From NCBI GenBank assembly GCA_002418895.1, contig DIFA01000018.1, positions 45,877 through 109,876 on the forward strand: a DNA stretch of 64,000 bases. The letters are read 5' to 3'. The notes below the pieces were generated by a model. It saw only the letters and a list, made by a program, of their open reading frames with translations. It was not told where the DNA came from and did no database searches. Positions 24,899 to 33,315 of the stretch are shown here, piece by piece. This stretch comes from Dehalococcoidia bacterium UBA5760 (GTDB lineage Bacteria > Chloroflexota > Dehalococcoidia > Dehalococcoidales > UBA5760). Numbering within the stretch: position 1 is the first letter of the stretch; every line of letters begins with the position of its first letter. A program made the position numbers and the translations under genes.

Positions 24899-25789
24899 AT
24901 GAAGAAAAGAGCTATTCTAGGAATAGTCATAGCAGTTATAATAAGTCTGCTGGTAGTGGCTTCAGGTTGTGCTGCCACGGGTAATCAGGCTCAGGGGACG
25001 GCTCCCCTGCCGCCCAAGGAGCGGGTTCAAGTCGCTACTACTACCAGTCTGTATGATACTGGACTATGGGGTTATCTGGAGCCGATGTTCGAGGAAGAGT
25101 ACGATGTCGAGCTGGATATATTGTATGCCGGTACCGGTATTGCTCTTGAATACGGCCGTCGCGGTGATGTTGATGTCCTGACCGTACATTCCAAGGCTCA
25201 GGAATTACAGTATGTTGCCGAGGGCCATGGTATAGAAAGAGTACCCTTCGCATATAATTACTTTCTTATCGTCGGACCGGAAGCTGACCCGGCCGGTATC
25301 AAGGGGATGACTCCCGAAGATGCCTTGAAAAATCTCTTCGAATCTGCCTCAGCATCATTCATCTCGCGGGGTGATGGTTCCGGAACACACACTATGGAAA
25401 AGACACTCTGGTCAGCCGCTGGCTACGAATACGAAGAGGTACAGAATGCTGGTGCATGGTATGTGGAAGCCGGTCGAGGTATGGGGCCGACCCTGCTTAT
25501 GGCTGGCGAAATGCAGGGGTATACCCTGACCGATATGGGCACATTCGTCACTTTTAAGGGCCAGACGGCTCTGGTGCCAATTGTTGAAGAGGGTAGTATT
25601 CTGCTTAACGTTTACTCGGTTATTGCCGGTAACCCGGAGATGAATTCGTCGATCAACTCCGAAATGGCGAATAATATGGTGGAATTCCTTACCTCAGCTA
25701 CGATACAAGAGCTGATCGGTGATTATGGAGTTGAGGAATACGGGTTGGTCTTGTTCAACCCCTGTGCCGGGGCAGAACCCCAGTCTTAG
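24899..25789 (+). CDS. tupA: tungstate ABC transporter substrate-binding lipoprotein
   Basis: 296 aa extracytoplasmic oxyanion receptor. A lipoprotein signal ends at LVVASGC (Cys24). The mature region opens with VQVATTTSLYDTGLW, the TTTS segment that coordinates WO4, followed by FEEEYDVELDILYAGTGIAL and the SRGDGSGTHT/MEKTLW segment of TupA-type proteins. It resembles TupA and not ModA in these motifs. First gene of tupABC, behind a Moco/Tuco riboswitch and terminator. The start codon lacks a strong Shine-Dalgarno sequence (GGAG is about 19 bases upstream), so initiation may also be riboswitch-influenced. Confidence 0.92.
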   Translation: MKKRAILGIVIAVIISLLVVASGCAATGNQAQGTAPLPPKERVQVATTTSLYDTGLWGYLEPMFEEEYDVELDILYAGTGIALEYGRRGDVDVLTVHSKAQELQYVAEGHGIERVPFAYNYFLIVGPEADPAGIKGMTPEDALKNLFESASASFISRGDGSGTHTMEKTLWSAAGYEYEEVQNAGAWYVEAGRGMGPTLLMAGEMQGYTLTDMGTFVTFKGQTALVPIVEEGSILLNVYSVIAGNPEMNSSINSEMANNMVEFLTSATIQELIGDYGVEEYGLVLFNPCAGAEPQS

Positions 25790-25815
25790 CAAGTAATAGG
25801 GTGCGGTAGATATCA

Positions 25816-26502
25816 GTGGAAGAGCTATGGAGCGGATTTGTTAAAGCGTTAAGTCTTATCGCATCACTCGATGCGGAAGTAGTGGAGATAACGAGGAGGA
25901 CACTAATGATATCAGTGTCCTCCTGCTCTATTGCCTCGGCAATATCCATACCTCTGGGTAGTCTCGTTCACTTCAACCGGTTTCGCGGCAAGCGCCCGCT
26001 GATAAGCGTAATACAAACTCTGTACAGTGTTCCCACGGTGGTTATCGGGCTTTTTGTGTTTCTGATGTTCTCCCGCGCTGGACCACTGGGTGAACTCAAG
26101 CTATTATTTACTCCTGCCGTGATGATAATCGGACAGGTGGCACTGATTATCCCCCTGATATTAGGCCTGATCATCTCCGCACTTAGCGGGATAGATAAGG
26201 CAGTGGCAGAGACGGCCATTTCCCTGGGAGCCACCCGGTTTCAGATGGTAATGCTGATCCTGAAAGAGGCTAAATTTGCTGTTCTGGCGGCTATAATCAT
26301 GGGTTTCGGGCGCGCCTTCTCCGAAGTCGGGCTGGCATTGATGGTCGGCGGTAATATTCGAGGTTTTACCAGAACTCTGACGACAACGATCTCTCTCGAA
26401 ACATCTAAGGGTGATGTCGAGCTGTCCATTGCTTTGGGGATAATCCTGCTCATGATTGCCCTGGCCATTAACATAACTCTCAACCGGCTCCAACAGAGGT
26501 GA
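25816..26502 (+). CDS. tupB: tungstate ABC transporter permease
   Basis: 228 aa inner-membrane permease with five or six hydrophobic segments and the ABC cytoplasmic loop EAA motif (ETAISLGATRFQMVMLILKE) at about residues 136-155. It starts at GTG 25816, 27 bases after tupA stops. It transports tungstate delivered by TupA and is driven by TupC. The next gene begins 4 bases after its stop codon. No N-terminal signal peptide. The close spacing and transporter order make TupB very likely. Confidence 0.92.
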   Translation: MEELWSGFVKALSLIASLDAEVVEITRRTLMISVSSCSIASAISIPLGSLVHFNRFRGKRPLISVIQTLYSVPTVVIGLFVFLMFSRAGPLGELKLLFTPAVMIIGQVALIIPLILGLIISALSGIDKAVAETAISLGATRFQMVMLILKEAKFAVLAAIIMGFGRAFSEVGLALMVGGNIRGFTRTLTTTISLETSKGDVELSIALGIILLMIALAINITLNRLQQR

Positions 26503-26506
26503 TTGA

Positions 26507-27586
26507 TTGAGCATACTGGAGACAGTTAATCTACATCAGAGATTCGGCGAGCATGTTATCTTGAGCGATGTCAATCTCAAGATAGAATCGAGCGAGGTCT
26601 TTGTCCTGATCGGGCCGACCGGTGCCGGTAAAACGACTTTACTGCGATTGCTCGATCTGCTGGACCGGCCCGCTTCAGGCCGGGTGTACTTCGACGGTAC
26701 GGATGTCACAGTATCAAAGTCATATCGACAAACGGCCCGCCGCCGGATGTCATTTGTTCAACAGAAGCCACTGGTATTTACAATGAGTGTTTATGATAAC
26801 ATCGCCTGCGGATTGAGATGGCGGCAGGAAAATCCGGAGACTATTCGCCAAAAAGTAGTAACCGTCATGCAGCTTGTAGGTATGCAGGATTACCGTGACC
26901 GTAAGGCTAAGACCCTCTCCGGCGGTGAGATGCAGCGGGTGGCCCTGGCACGAGCCCTGGTTACCGAACCCGAGGTACTTTTACTGGATGAACCGACTGC
27001 AAATCTGGACCCGATATCAGTATCCGGAGTTGAAGAGACTCTCGCCCATACTATAGCCGAGAAGAAAACAACCATAGTAATGTCTACCCATGATATGGCT
27101 CAAGGGCAGCGTTTGGCCGATAGAATTGGAGTAATGGTCAACGGTCGCTTGGTCCAGTTCGGGACTCCCAAGGAAGTGTTTATTGCTCCGCAGACCAGGG
27201 AGGTGGCTGAATTCGTGGGGGTGGAGAACATCCTGCCCGGCATTGTCTCGGGTAGAGACAGCGATCTGGTTACCATTGATGTTAACCAGAATATCATCGA
27301 GTCTATCTCAGTTTATCAGCCCGGGGAAAAAGTATTTGTGCTAATCAGACCCGAGGATATTACGCTGATGCTGGGGCCGGGATTAAGCAGTGCACGTAAC
27401 ACCTTTATGGGGAAGATAATAAAGATGATCTCAGTAGAACCGTTAGTCCGAATTGAGATAGATTGTGGTTTCCCGCTGCTTGTCCTGATAACGAGAAGGT
27501 CGTCTGAAGAAATGGGCCTTACCATCGGGAAATCGGTCTACTGCAGCCTGAAGGCCAGTGCCATTAGAGTTATCAAGCGATGGTAG
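26507..27586 (+). CDS. tupC: tungstate ABC transporter ATPase
   Basis: 359 aa ATP-binding subunit. Walker A GPTGAGKTT at about residue 38, signature LSGGEMQRVALARAL, Walker B VLLLDEPTANLDP and the switch His in MSTHDM. Residues about 240-359 form a C-terminal TOBE-like regulatory domain of the molybdate/tungstate type. It starts at TTG 26507, four bases after tupB, with GAGGTG as ribosome site inside the tupB end. The TOBE part could bind tungstate and inhibit transport (trans-inhibition), as known in related ModC and MetN transporters; inference here. Confidence 0.92.
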   Translation: MSILETVNLHQRFGEHVILSDVNLKIESSEVFVLIGPTGAGKTTLLRLLDLLDRPASGRVYFDGTDVTVSKSYRQTARRRMSFVQQKPLVFTMSVYDNIACGLRWRQENPETIRQKVVTVMQLVGMQDYRDRKAKTLSGGEMQRVALARALVTEPEVLLLDEPTANLDPISVSGVEETLAHTIAEKKTTIVMSTHDMAQGQRLADRIGVMVNGRLVQFGTPKEVFIAPQTREVAEFVGVENILPGIVSGRDSDLVTIDVNQNIIESISVYQPGEKVFVLIRPEDITLMLGPGLSSARNTFMGKIIKMISVEPLVRIEIDCGFPLLVLITRRSSEEMGLTIGKSVYCSLKASAIRVIKRW

Positions 27587-27736
27587 ATAGAGTGGGGATG
27601 GACAGTCTGATTTCATGCGATCGTGAAGATAGGATTGATACCATAGCCAAGCATTTGCCATCGAGTGCTGGTATCTTATGTGGAGTGGATTGGTATGGAG
27701 TGAACTGTCATCGATTATTATCTCCCTGTTTTTATA

Positions 27737-27765
27737 TTGACAATATGCGATAGTGGTGCTATTTT
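27737..27765 (+). promoter_or_regulatory. promoter of the mop gene
   Basis: TTGACA (27737-27742), 17 bp spacer and TATTTT (27760-27765), 43 bases before the ATG. This means the Mop protein can be expressed independently of the riboswitch-controlled tupABC. Confidence 0.55.
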
Positions 27766-27808
27766 GTAGCCCTACACTGGGCTGATTAATCCGGCAGGGA
27801 GGAGTAAA

Positions 27809-28018
27809 ATGAAAATTAGTGCACGGAACATACTCAAGGGTAAAGTGAAGAGCGTCAAACCGGGTGTGGTCAATACGGAGGTGGTGATTGAACTATCCGG
27901 CGGGGAGATTGTCACGTCGATCATTACAAAGGAGTCCGCCGAGGGGCTATCCCTGGCTCCTGGTAAGGATGTCTATGCCGTCATCAAAGCCTCGAATGTG
28001 ATGATCGCCATTGATTGA
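27809..28018 (+). CDS. molybdopterin-binding (Mop/molbindin) protein
   Basis: 69 aa, exactly the size of single-domain molbindins. The whole chain is one TOBE/Mop domain (SARNILKGKVKSVKPG, VNTEVVIELSGGEIVTSIIT, LAPGKDVYAVIKASNVMI). Such proteins form hexamers that store molybdate or tungstate. GGGAGGAG precedes the ATG. Downstream of tupABC by 222 bases, with its own promoter. The 3' end overlaps by 8 bases with the remnant of a WtpA-like gene, and this overlap looks like the scar of a deletion rather than an operon. Confidence 0.88.
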   Translation: MKISARNILKGKVKSVKPGVVNTEVVIELSGGEIVTSIITKESAEGLSLAPGKDVYAVIKASNVMIAID

Positions 28019-28217
28019 TGGCTATAACACCCCTAACCGCGATCTCGGGATTGAATTCGTAAAGTTCCTTCTGGGACCGGAAGGGCAGGAGATTATGATA
28101 TCGAACGACCATCCCACAATATTCCCGGCCATTGCTGATAATCTCCGGAGCCTGCTTTTCAACGCACTAATTGCTGAATCCCGGAAGGCAGGCTCCGGTC
28201 TTAAATGTTATCCTTAA
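28011..28217 (+). pseudogene. C-terminal remnant of a WtpA/ModA-type substrate-binding protein
   Basis: A 68-codon frame reads GYNTPNRDLGIEFVKFLLGP, then EGQEIMISNDHPTIFPAIAD: the C-terminal helix and closing segment of an archaeal-type tungstate/molybdate receptor (WtpA), whose ends read like this. The N-terminal 80 percent is missing, and an in-frame stop lies just upstream. It overlaps the mop stop codon. The simplest reading is deletion of an old wtpA gene with the Mop gene or its end fused to the breakpoint. The final residues diverge, implying frameshifts. Not expected to make a functional protein. Confidence 0.6.
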
Positions 28218-28268
28218 GCTTGTGGGGAAGCCTGGCTGCTTAGATAACTATGCCCGCCAGCCAATGGT

Positions 28269-28490
28269 TCAGGCGGACTCTACATGTATCCCCCTGGAAA
28301 TAGCCCAGGCAATACCGGCTTCAATATCTTCTTCCTGGCCCTCGATCTCAATGATAACCCAGCCCCGGTCGCCGGTTATATTGGCCTGACGGATATTGGT
28401 TGCCAGGTTGAAATTACGGCTCAGCGTATATATTACCGGTTCCGATATTACTTCCCTGGGATAGGTAAACATCACCTTTCTTTTGGCCAT
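28269..28490 (-). CDS. NIL-domain protein
   Basis: 73 aa from ATG 28490, with GAGAGGG upstream; an in-frame TTG 24 bases further out is less likely. The sequence matches the NIL domain (FTYPREVISEPVIYTLSRNF, then ANITGDRGWVIIEIEGQEED and a C-terminal GVHVE-like end, GIHVES). NIL domains regulate ABC importers such as MetN and occur stand-alone with ferredoxin domains. Here it is isolated, next to tungstate uptake genes but on the opposite strand. The ligand is unknown. Confidence 0.82.
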   Translation of the reverse strand: MAKRKVMFTYPREVISEPVIYTLSRNFNLATNIRQANITGDRGWVIIEIEGQEEDIEAGIAWAISRGIHVESA

Positions 28491-28574
28491 ATTCTGTTTC
28501 CCTCTCGTTTCCAATCGAGTGAAGTTGTACTTCCCACAAGTGTCAGGTTACCACAGGCGGCATAATGGATAGTA

Positions 28575-28949
28575 TTAAGCACTCTTCTTGAAGTACTTCT
28601 CCACTATATTCAGTAAGTCCTTGGAACGGACAGGCTTATTGACATACTCGTCGAACTGATAATCGAAAGGCTGTCCCAACGATTCAGAAAAGCTGGTTAT
28701 AGCGACAATAGGGATTCCGGAAAGGTCTTCATCCTTCTTAAATTGTTCCGCGGCGCTGAATCCATCCCGTACCGGCATCATGATATCCAGAAGAATCAGG
28801 TCAGGCTTATCTTTCTTAGCTTTTTTTAAACCCTCGTCACCATTATAGGCCACCATTACTTCATAGAGCTTGCTTCTCAGTACCTTACTCATGACCTGGA
28901 CTAGTTCGGCATCATCGTCGACAATCAGAATTTTGGGTGTCTTACTCAT
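28575..28949 (-). CDS. single-domain response regulator
   Basis: 124 aa receiver domain only, no output domain. The acidic pair is in ILIVDDDAELV, the phosphorylated Asp in LILLDIMMPVRDG, the Thr/Ser in VAITSFSES, and the Lys in VNKPVRSKDLL. The start is placed at ATG 28949 behind AGGAGTAATGCT; a longer in-frame extension to 29003 overlaps the kinase and is less likely. It overlaps or abuts the upstream histidine kinase gene and surely pairs with it. With no DNA-binding domain, it must act by protein interaction or relay. Confidence 0.9.
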   Translation of the reverse strand: MSKTPKILIVDDDAELVQVMSKVLRSKLYEVMVAYNGDEGLKKAKKDKPDLILLDIMMPVRDGFSAAEQFKKDEDLSGIPIVAITSFSESLGQPFDYQFDEYVNKPVRSKDLLNIVEKYFKKSA

Positions 28950-28962
28950 AGCATTACTCCTT

Positions 28963-30267
28963 TCATTTTTTAATAGCTTTCTGTTTGATGGCTTGCCGAT
29001 CACTGGTACCTGCCTGTTTCTTCCTGGGTAGCGTAAAGCTGAATCTGCTACCCTTGCCGGTTTCAGAGCACGGACTTTCTACGTATATTTTACCATTGTG
29101 AGCTTCAATAATACGCTTGCATATGGATAACCCCAGTCCGGTGCCACGCTCCAGAGAGCCTTTACTGCGAAAGAAATCGTCAAAGACATGGGGTAAATCC
29201 CCAGCCGAAATCCCAATACCGTTATCAAGAACTTCTACCTTTACTTCGTCACGGTTATCAATCACTCTAACCACTACCTCACCGGTAGCGGAGTACTTAA
29301 TGGCGTTGCTGATCAGGTTTTCGGCTACCTGTTGCAGCCGTGGGCCGGACCCTTGAATCCGTGCCATCTTTACCGGTGCCTCTATCCGGATAGTCATGCC
29401 TTTATCTTTAGCCAGACTTTCCATCTCTTCTACCGAATCCCGAATTATTCCCATAAGGTTTATGAGCTTCATCTCGTAAACGAGCTGCCCGGTCTCTATG
29501 CGCGGTATGTCCAGCAGATCCCTGATTAGTCGCATCAGCCTGTCGATACGCTGGGTGCTCTTCTCCAGCATGTCCCGCTGTTCATCGGTAATATCCCCGG
29601 TAAAGCCATCCAGCATCTGCCATAGGAATGATTGGGTGGCCACCAGCGGGGACTGCAGGTCATGGGCCACGACACCCAGGAAACGGACGAAACGCACCTT
29701 TTCTTCCTCCAGACGGGCGACCTCGCGGGATATTTTTTCGAGCTGCTCCGCCTTTTGAGTCAGCAGCTCCGATTTCAACTGGGTGACTTTGACAAGGTCG
29801 ACTTCGAATTGCTTGCGTAACGAAATATTTCTCAGGGTGATTAGAGCACATGGCTCGCCATCAGAACTGACGATGGGTGAAGCAACAACATCGTAGGTAC
29901 GTCCGTCCGGAAAAGCATATTCCCATCTTTCTATGTTCCCTCGTAGTACACTGGATCGACGGCATATATCACGACACGGCTTATCACGACCGAAAAGGTG
30001 ACTGTGGCACTTGGCACCTATACCGTTGCCGAAGTCACGGATCATGCTCGGGTTCATGAAGCGTATCTTACTTTCGTGATCGATAATGGCGACGCCTTCG
30101 TCCATGGAGTCGAGCATGGCGATAAACTGATCGCGTTCATTCTTGAGGAGTTTTTCCAGGTAACGGACCCACTCCGCCTCGTTACCGCCGGTAAAAGGGC
30201 CCATAGTTAAACCGTCGCCATCCCATTTAGTTATCTCTGCCTTCGGGTATTTCGCTAAAGTTACCAT
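28963..30267 (-). CDS. cytoplasmic PAS-containing histidine kinase
   Basis: 434 aa soluble kinase. Residues about 45-150 are a PAS domain ([20 protein letters not shown]) with Cys-rich C-terminal loop ([20 protein letters not shown]), suggestive of a bound metal or redox sensing. A coiled coil follows (155-195), then HisKA with the phosphoacceptor in [11 protein letters not shown] and HATPase with [17 protein letters not shown] and [10 protein letters not shown]. No membrane segment. Transcribed towards the response regulator, and downstream of the hydrogenase genes by 121 bases, so redox or hydrogen signalling is possible. The four clustered Cys are a visible oddity worth noting. Confidence 0.9.
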   Translation of the reverse strand: MVTLAKYPKAEITKWDGDGLTMGPFTGGNEAEWVRYLEKLLKNERDQFIAMLDSMDEGVAIIDHESKIRFMNPSMIRDFGNGIGAKCHSHLFGRDKPCRDICRRSSVLRGNIERWEYAFPDGRTYDVVASPIVSSDGEPCALITLRNISLRKQFEVDLVKVTQLKSELLTQKAEQLEKISREVARLEEEKVRFVRFLGVVAHDLQSPLVATQSFLWQMLDGFTGDITDEQRDMLEKSTQRIDRLMRLIRDLLDIPRIETGQLVYEMKLINLMGIIRDSVEEMESLAKDKGMTIRIEAPVKMARIQGSGPRLQQVAENLISNAIKYSATGEVVVRVIDNRDEVKVEVLDNGIGISAGDLPHVFDDFFRSKGSLERGTGLGLSICKRIIEAHNGKIYVESPCSETGKGSRFSFTLPRKKQAGTSDRQAIKQKAIKK

Positions 30268-30388
30268 AGCCAGTCACCTATACTCAGCTATCATTAATTA
30301 TGACACGGCAGTTTGATATTTTCCAGCTAGACCTTTAAGGCAATAGGTTAACGCCGGTAATCTACTATCTGCATCGGAATAACAGGTG

Positions 30389-31852
30389 TTATTCGCTGCG
30401 TACGGTCCGTATGATATTACCGTCTAACCCCCTGATATTTAGTTCCAGGGGCATCGGTTTATCCAGGGAGTGAGTGGCACAGGCAAGACAGGGATCGTAA
30501 GCACGGAAAGCCATTTCCACCATATTGAGAAAGCCCTCTTCCACCTCTGTTCCCTTGACGAAGCCCTGGGCAGCCTTCTTGACCGACATACAAATCGGCG
30601 CCGCATTATGCTGTGTCGCCACGATAAGATTCACCTTGGTAAGCAGGCCCTGGCTATCCGTTTCGTAGTGGTGAATTAGCGTACCCCGGGCCGCTTCCAA
30701 ACAACCGATGCCAACCTTCTTCAGCTTCAGGTCCATGTTGCGGATGTTGGTACCGGTAAGCAGGGGGTCGTTGGCGATTTGCTGCATGGTTTCGGCAGCC
30801 TGGAGCGCCTCAATCAGCCTGGCCCAGTGGAAAGCCAGCGTGTGGTGACTGGGTTTGTTGCCCAGTACGCTGTACATCTGCTGGTATTCTTTCTGGGCCA
30901 GCGGCGTTGCCATGTTTTTGGCCACGTTCAGACGGGCCAGCGGTCCGACCCGATATAGGGAAGTACCCTCCCCCTCAACTAAACCACTCCAGCCCACCTT
31001 GCGCAGGTGGGTCAGTCTAACATAGGTCCACGGTTCCACCCATTCGCCGATATGTTCGATGTAATCACGGGGATGGAAGTAGGCGTACTCCTTACCGGCA
31101 GGGTCGATGATTCTGATGTTACCGTCGTAGAAACTCACGTTACCGGATTCATCAACCAGACCCATGTAATAAGTCTGTAATTTGTAGGCATCGTTCAGGA
31201 TGAGCTCCACATATTCCTTATTCTTCAGAACCACGTCTTTGAAGAGATCGAGGGCAAACTGGGTCATGGTAACCGCGTCATCAGCTGTCTTTTTGATCCA
31301 TACCCGTTCCTCTTCCGTGATACCCCGCGTGACACCGCCGGGTACGCCACCCTCAGGGTGTGCCGGTTTGCTGCCTATCAGCGCCATTATTTCGCGGCAT
31401 CTTTTTCTAATATCGATTACCTTTTTACCAACGTCAACTCCGGCTTTTTGGATGACGCCGACAATATTACGCAAAGCCGGATCGGCCAGTGGGCCGACCA
31501 CAAAATCCGGTGCGGACAGGAAGAAAAAGTGGATAAAATGGTCTTCCAGCATAAAGGAGTTGTACTGTAATTGTCTGACAAGTTTGGCAGTCGGTGTAGG
31601 AGACACACTGTACAGGTCATCCAGGGCCTTGGTTGCAGCCATGTTGTGCGGTGTCGGGCAGACGCCGCAGATATTGGGGGTTATACGTGGCATCTCTTCA
31701 GCGGGACGCCCCAGACAGAACCGCTCGAAGCCGCGTAGCTCAACCACCTGCCAGAAGGCATCTTCGACATTACCGTTGTCGTCAACGAAAATATCAATTT
31801 TCCCATGTCCTTCCAGTCTGGTGATGGGATTGATGGTTATTTTTTTAGTCAT
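30389..31852 (-). CDS. mvhA: [NiFe] hydrogenase large subunit, Mvh/group 3 type
   Basis: 487 aa catalytic subunit that binds the NiFe(CN)2CO centre and splits H2. Both metal motifs are present: N-terminal NICGVCPTPH (L1) and C-terminal DPCLACATHSLD (L2). The L2 His is followed by 26 residues, the usual extension cleaved on maturation. The N-terminus KKITINPITRLEGHGKIDIF is that of group 3 hydrogenases. Last gene of the module, starting inside the 3' end of mvhG (8-base overlap). Hyp maturation genes are not in the window. Confidence 0.93.
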   Translation of the reverse strand: MTKKITINPITRLEGHGKIDIFVDDNGNVEDAFWQVVELRGFERFCLGRPAEEMPRITPNICGVCPTPHNMAATKALDDLYSVSPTPTAKLVRQLQYNSFMLEDHFIHFFFLSAPDFVVGPLADPALRNIVGVIQKAGVDVGKKVIDIRKRCREIMALIGSKPAHPEGGVPGGVTRGITEEERVWIKKTADDAVTMTQFALDLFKDVVLKNKEYVELILNDAYKLQTYYMGLVDESGNVSFYDGNIRIIDPAGKEYAYFHPRDYIEHIGEWVEPWTYVRLTHLRKVGWSGLVEGEGTSLYRVGPLARLNVAKNMATPLAQKEYQQMYSVLGNKPSHHTLAFHWARLIEALQAAETMQQIANDPLLTGTNIRNMDLKLKKVGIGCLEAARGTLIHHYETDSQGLLTKVNLIVATQHNAAPICMSVKKAAQGFVKGTEVEEGFLNMVEMAFRAYDPCLACATHSLDKPMPLELNIRGLDGNIIRTVRSE

Positions 31853-32837
31853 CCGATTTCACCTCATCTGATTGGAGTCTTTTCTGATTCATGATTGATA
31901 TTGGTAGCGAAAAACGGTAGAGGTAACCCATAGTGTCGCGGACCTGGTCGGAGATTTTTTCCAGTCCTGCCTCGTCTTCGGCATCAATCATTGATGCCAG
32001 ACCAGACAGGAACTTAGCGCCCGAATCAGCTACCAGTTCGATATGTCCGAAACAACCGCGGCACGGTATATTAATATTGATGCAGGATTCCCCGCATCCC
32101 GAGCGCGTTGCCGGCCCCATGCAGATGATGCCTTGCGATAGGAAACACTTGGTCGGATCGGCCTCTACTTCGTGTATTCTCTTAATTTCGGTTATGGCCA
32201 CCTTATTTGGCTTGCTGGCATTACGCGGGCAGGTATCGCACAGGGCCTTGTGAGATGCCAGGCTCGATCCCTTGGCCGGCAGGGTATTTTCCAGGAAAGC
32301 GGTGATAGCCTTTAATACCAGATATGGCGGCGGCGGACAGCCAGGTAGATAGTAGTCCACATCAATTACATGGTCCAGAGAGTGTACGCTTTCAAACATT
32401 TCCGGTAGCGTGAGTTCCTTACCATCCACTCTGGTAGTAGTTTGAGGACAGACACCTTTGGGATTTATCACCGTAGGAGCTTCTTGATACACCCAGCGAA
32501 AGATATCCTCTTTGGATCGTAGATTAGCCAACCCCGGCGTTCCACCGAAACAGGCACAGGCACCGAAGGCCAGTATCACCTGAGACTTCTGGCGCATAAG
32601 TTTAGCCATTTCGGCATGGTCCGAGTTACGGACATGACCATTGATTATACCCAGGGCAATCTCGCCGTCAGCCATTTTCTCGATGTGATGGTATTTGAAA
32701 TCGAGGGCTATTGGCCACAGCACCAGATCAACGGAATTGACCACACCGAGTATCAGTTCATTTATATCCACGATAGTCTCATCGCAGCCACCGCAACTAC
32801 CCAGCCATAGAATTGCGACCTTCTTTTTATCCGTCAT
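31845..32837 (-). CDS. mvhG: [NiFe] hydrogenase small subunit
   Basis: About 330 aa electron-transfer subunit. The proximal cluster motif is WLGSCGGCDETIV at the N-terminus, with further Cys ligands in LAFGACACFGG, YLPGCPPPP, and a C-terminal Cys-rich part (SGCGESCI, PCRGCFG) for medial and distal Fe-S clusters. No signal peptide, consistent with a cytoplasmic group 3 enzyme. A strong GGGGAG precedes ATG 32837; an in-frame ATG at 32864 overlaps mvhD by 4 bases and is the alternative start. It overlaps mvhA by 8 bases. Confidence 0.92.
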   Translation of the reverse strand: MTDKKKVAILWLGSCGGCDETIVDINELILGVVNSVDLVLWPIALDFKYHHIEKMADGEIALGIINGHVRNSDHAEMAKLMRQKSQVILAFGACACFGGTPGLANLRSKEDIFRWVYQEAPTVINPKGVCPQTTTRVDGKELTLPEMFESVHSLDHVIDVDYYLPGCPPPPYLVLKAITAFLENTLPAKGSSLASHKALCDTCPRNASKPNKVAITEIKRIHEVEADPTKCFLSQGIICMGPATRSGCGESCININIPCRGCFGHIELVADSGAKFLSGLASMIDAEDEAGLEKISDQVRDTMGYLYRFSLPISIMNQKRLQSDEVKSDD

Positions 32838-32860
32838 TTTTCTCCCCTTCTTTGCTGCAG

Positions 32861-33292
32861 TCATTTCGTCCGGGTTGCCGATTTTTTCTGTGTAGTAGTA
32901 TCTCCGGAGCGAGGGCCAAGCTTGCGAACGGTATCGGTCATCTCCTTGATAAGCTGGGGCATGGTTTTACCCTCGGGGTCTGCCCCCAGGTGCAGCTTCA
33001 GTCTCTCCCGCTCTATACCATACGACTTCAGCACATTATACAGCAGTGTTATTCTTTTCCGGGCTTCAATATTGCCATCCTGGTAGTGGCAGTCTCCTTC
33101 GGGGCAACCCAGTATCAGTACTCCGTCCGCTCCCTGACGGAAAGCAGTCAGGATATGTACCGGATCAATTTTGCCCGTGCAGATAATGGGTATCCAGTTT
33201 TCTAAGCGAGCGGCAATTTCCTCTTCGCTTACCAGATAACCCCAGCTAAAGCGGCACGAAAAGCAGACAATTTTGGGTTCTTTTTCTTTCAT
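32861..33292 (-). CDS. mvhD: Mvh delta subunit
   Basis: 143 aa, [2Fe-2S]-type linker that connects the hydrogenase to a flavoprotein partner (HdrA in methanogens). The conserved features are IVCFSCRFSWGY, LILGCPEGDCHYQDGN and KRITLLYNVLKSYG. Cysteines in these blocks carry the cluster. It is the middle of the GltD-like/mvhD/mvhG/mvhA gene order and overlaps mvhG by 4 bases with the alternative start. Its presence strongly indicates electron transfer to a large flavin enzyme, probably the gene directly upstream. Confidence 0.93.
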   Translation of the reverse strand: MKEKEPKIVCFSCRFSWGYLVSEEEIAARLENWIPIICTGKIDPVHILTAFRQGADGVLILGCPEGDCHYQDGNIEARKRITLLYNVLKSYGIERERLKLHLGADPEGKTMPQLIKEMTDTVRKLGPRSGDTTTQKKSATRTK

Positions 33293-33315
33293 GTCAACTT
33301 CCTTTCCCGAATTCT

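Noticed and set aside
32861..33292. Stand-alone mvhD as a frameshifted part of the flavoprotein
   Set aside because: It has its own start, ribosome context and full family length.
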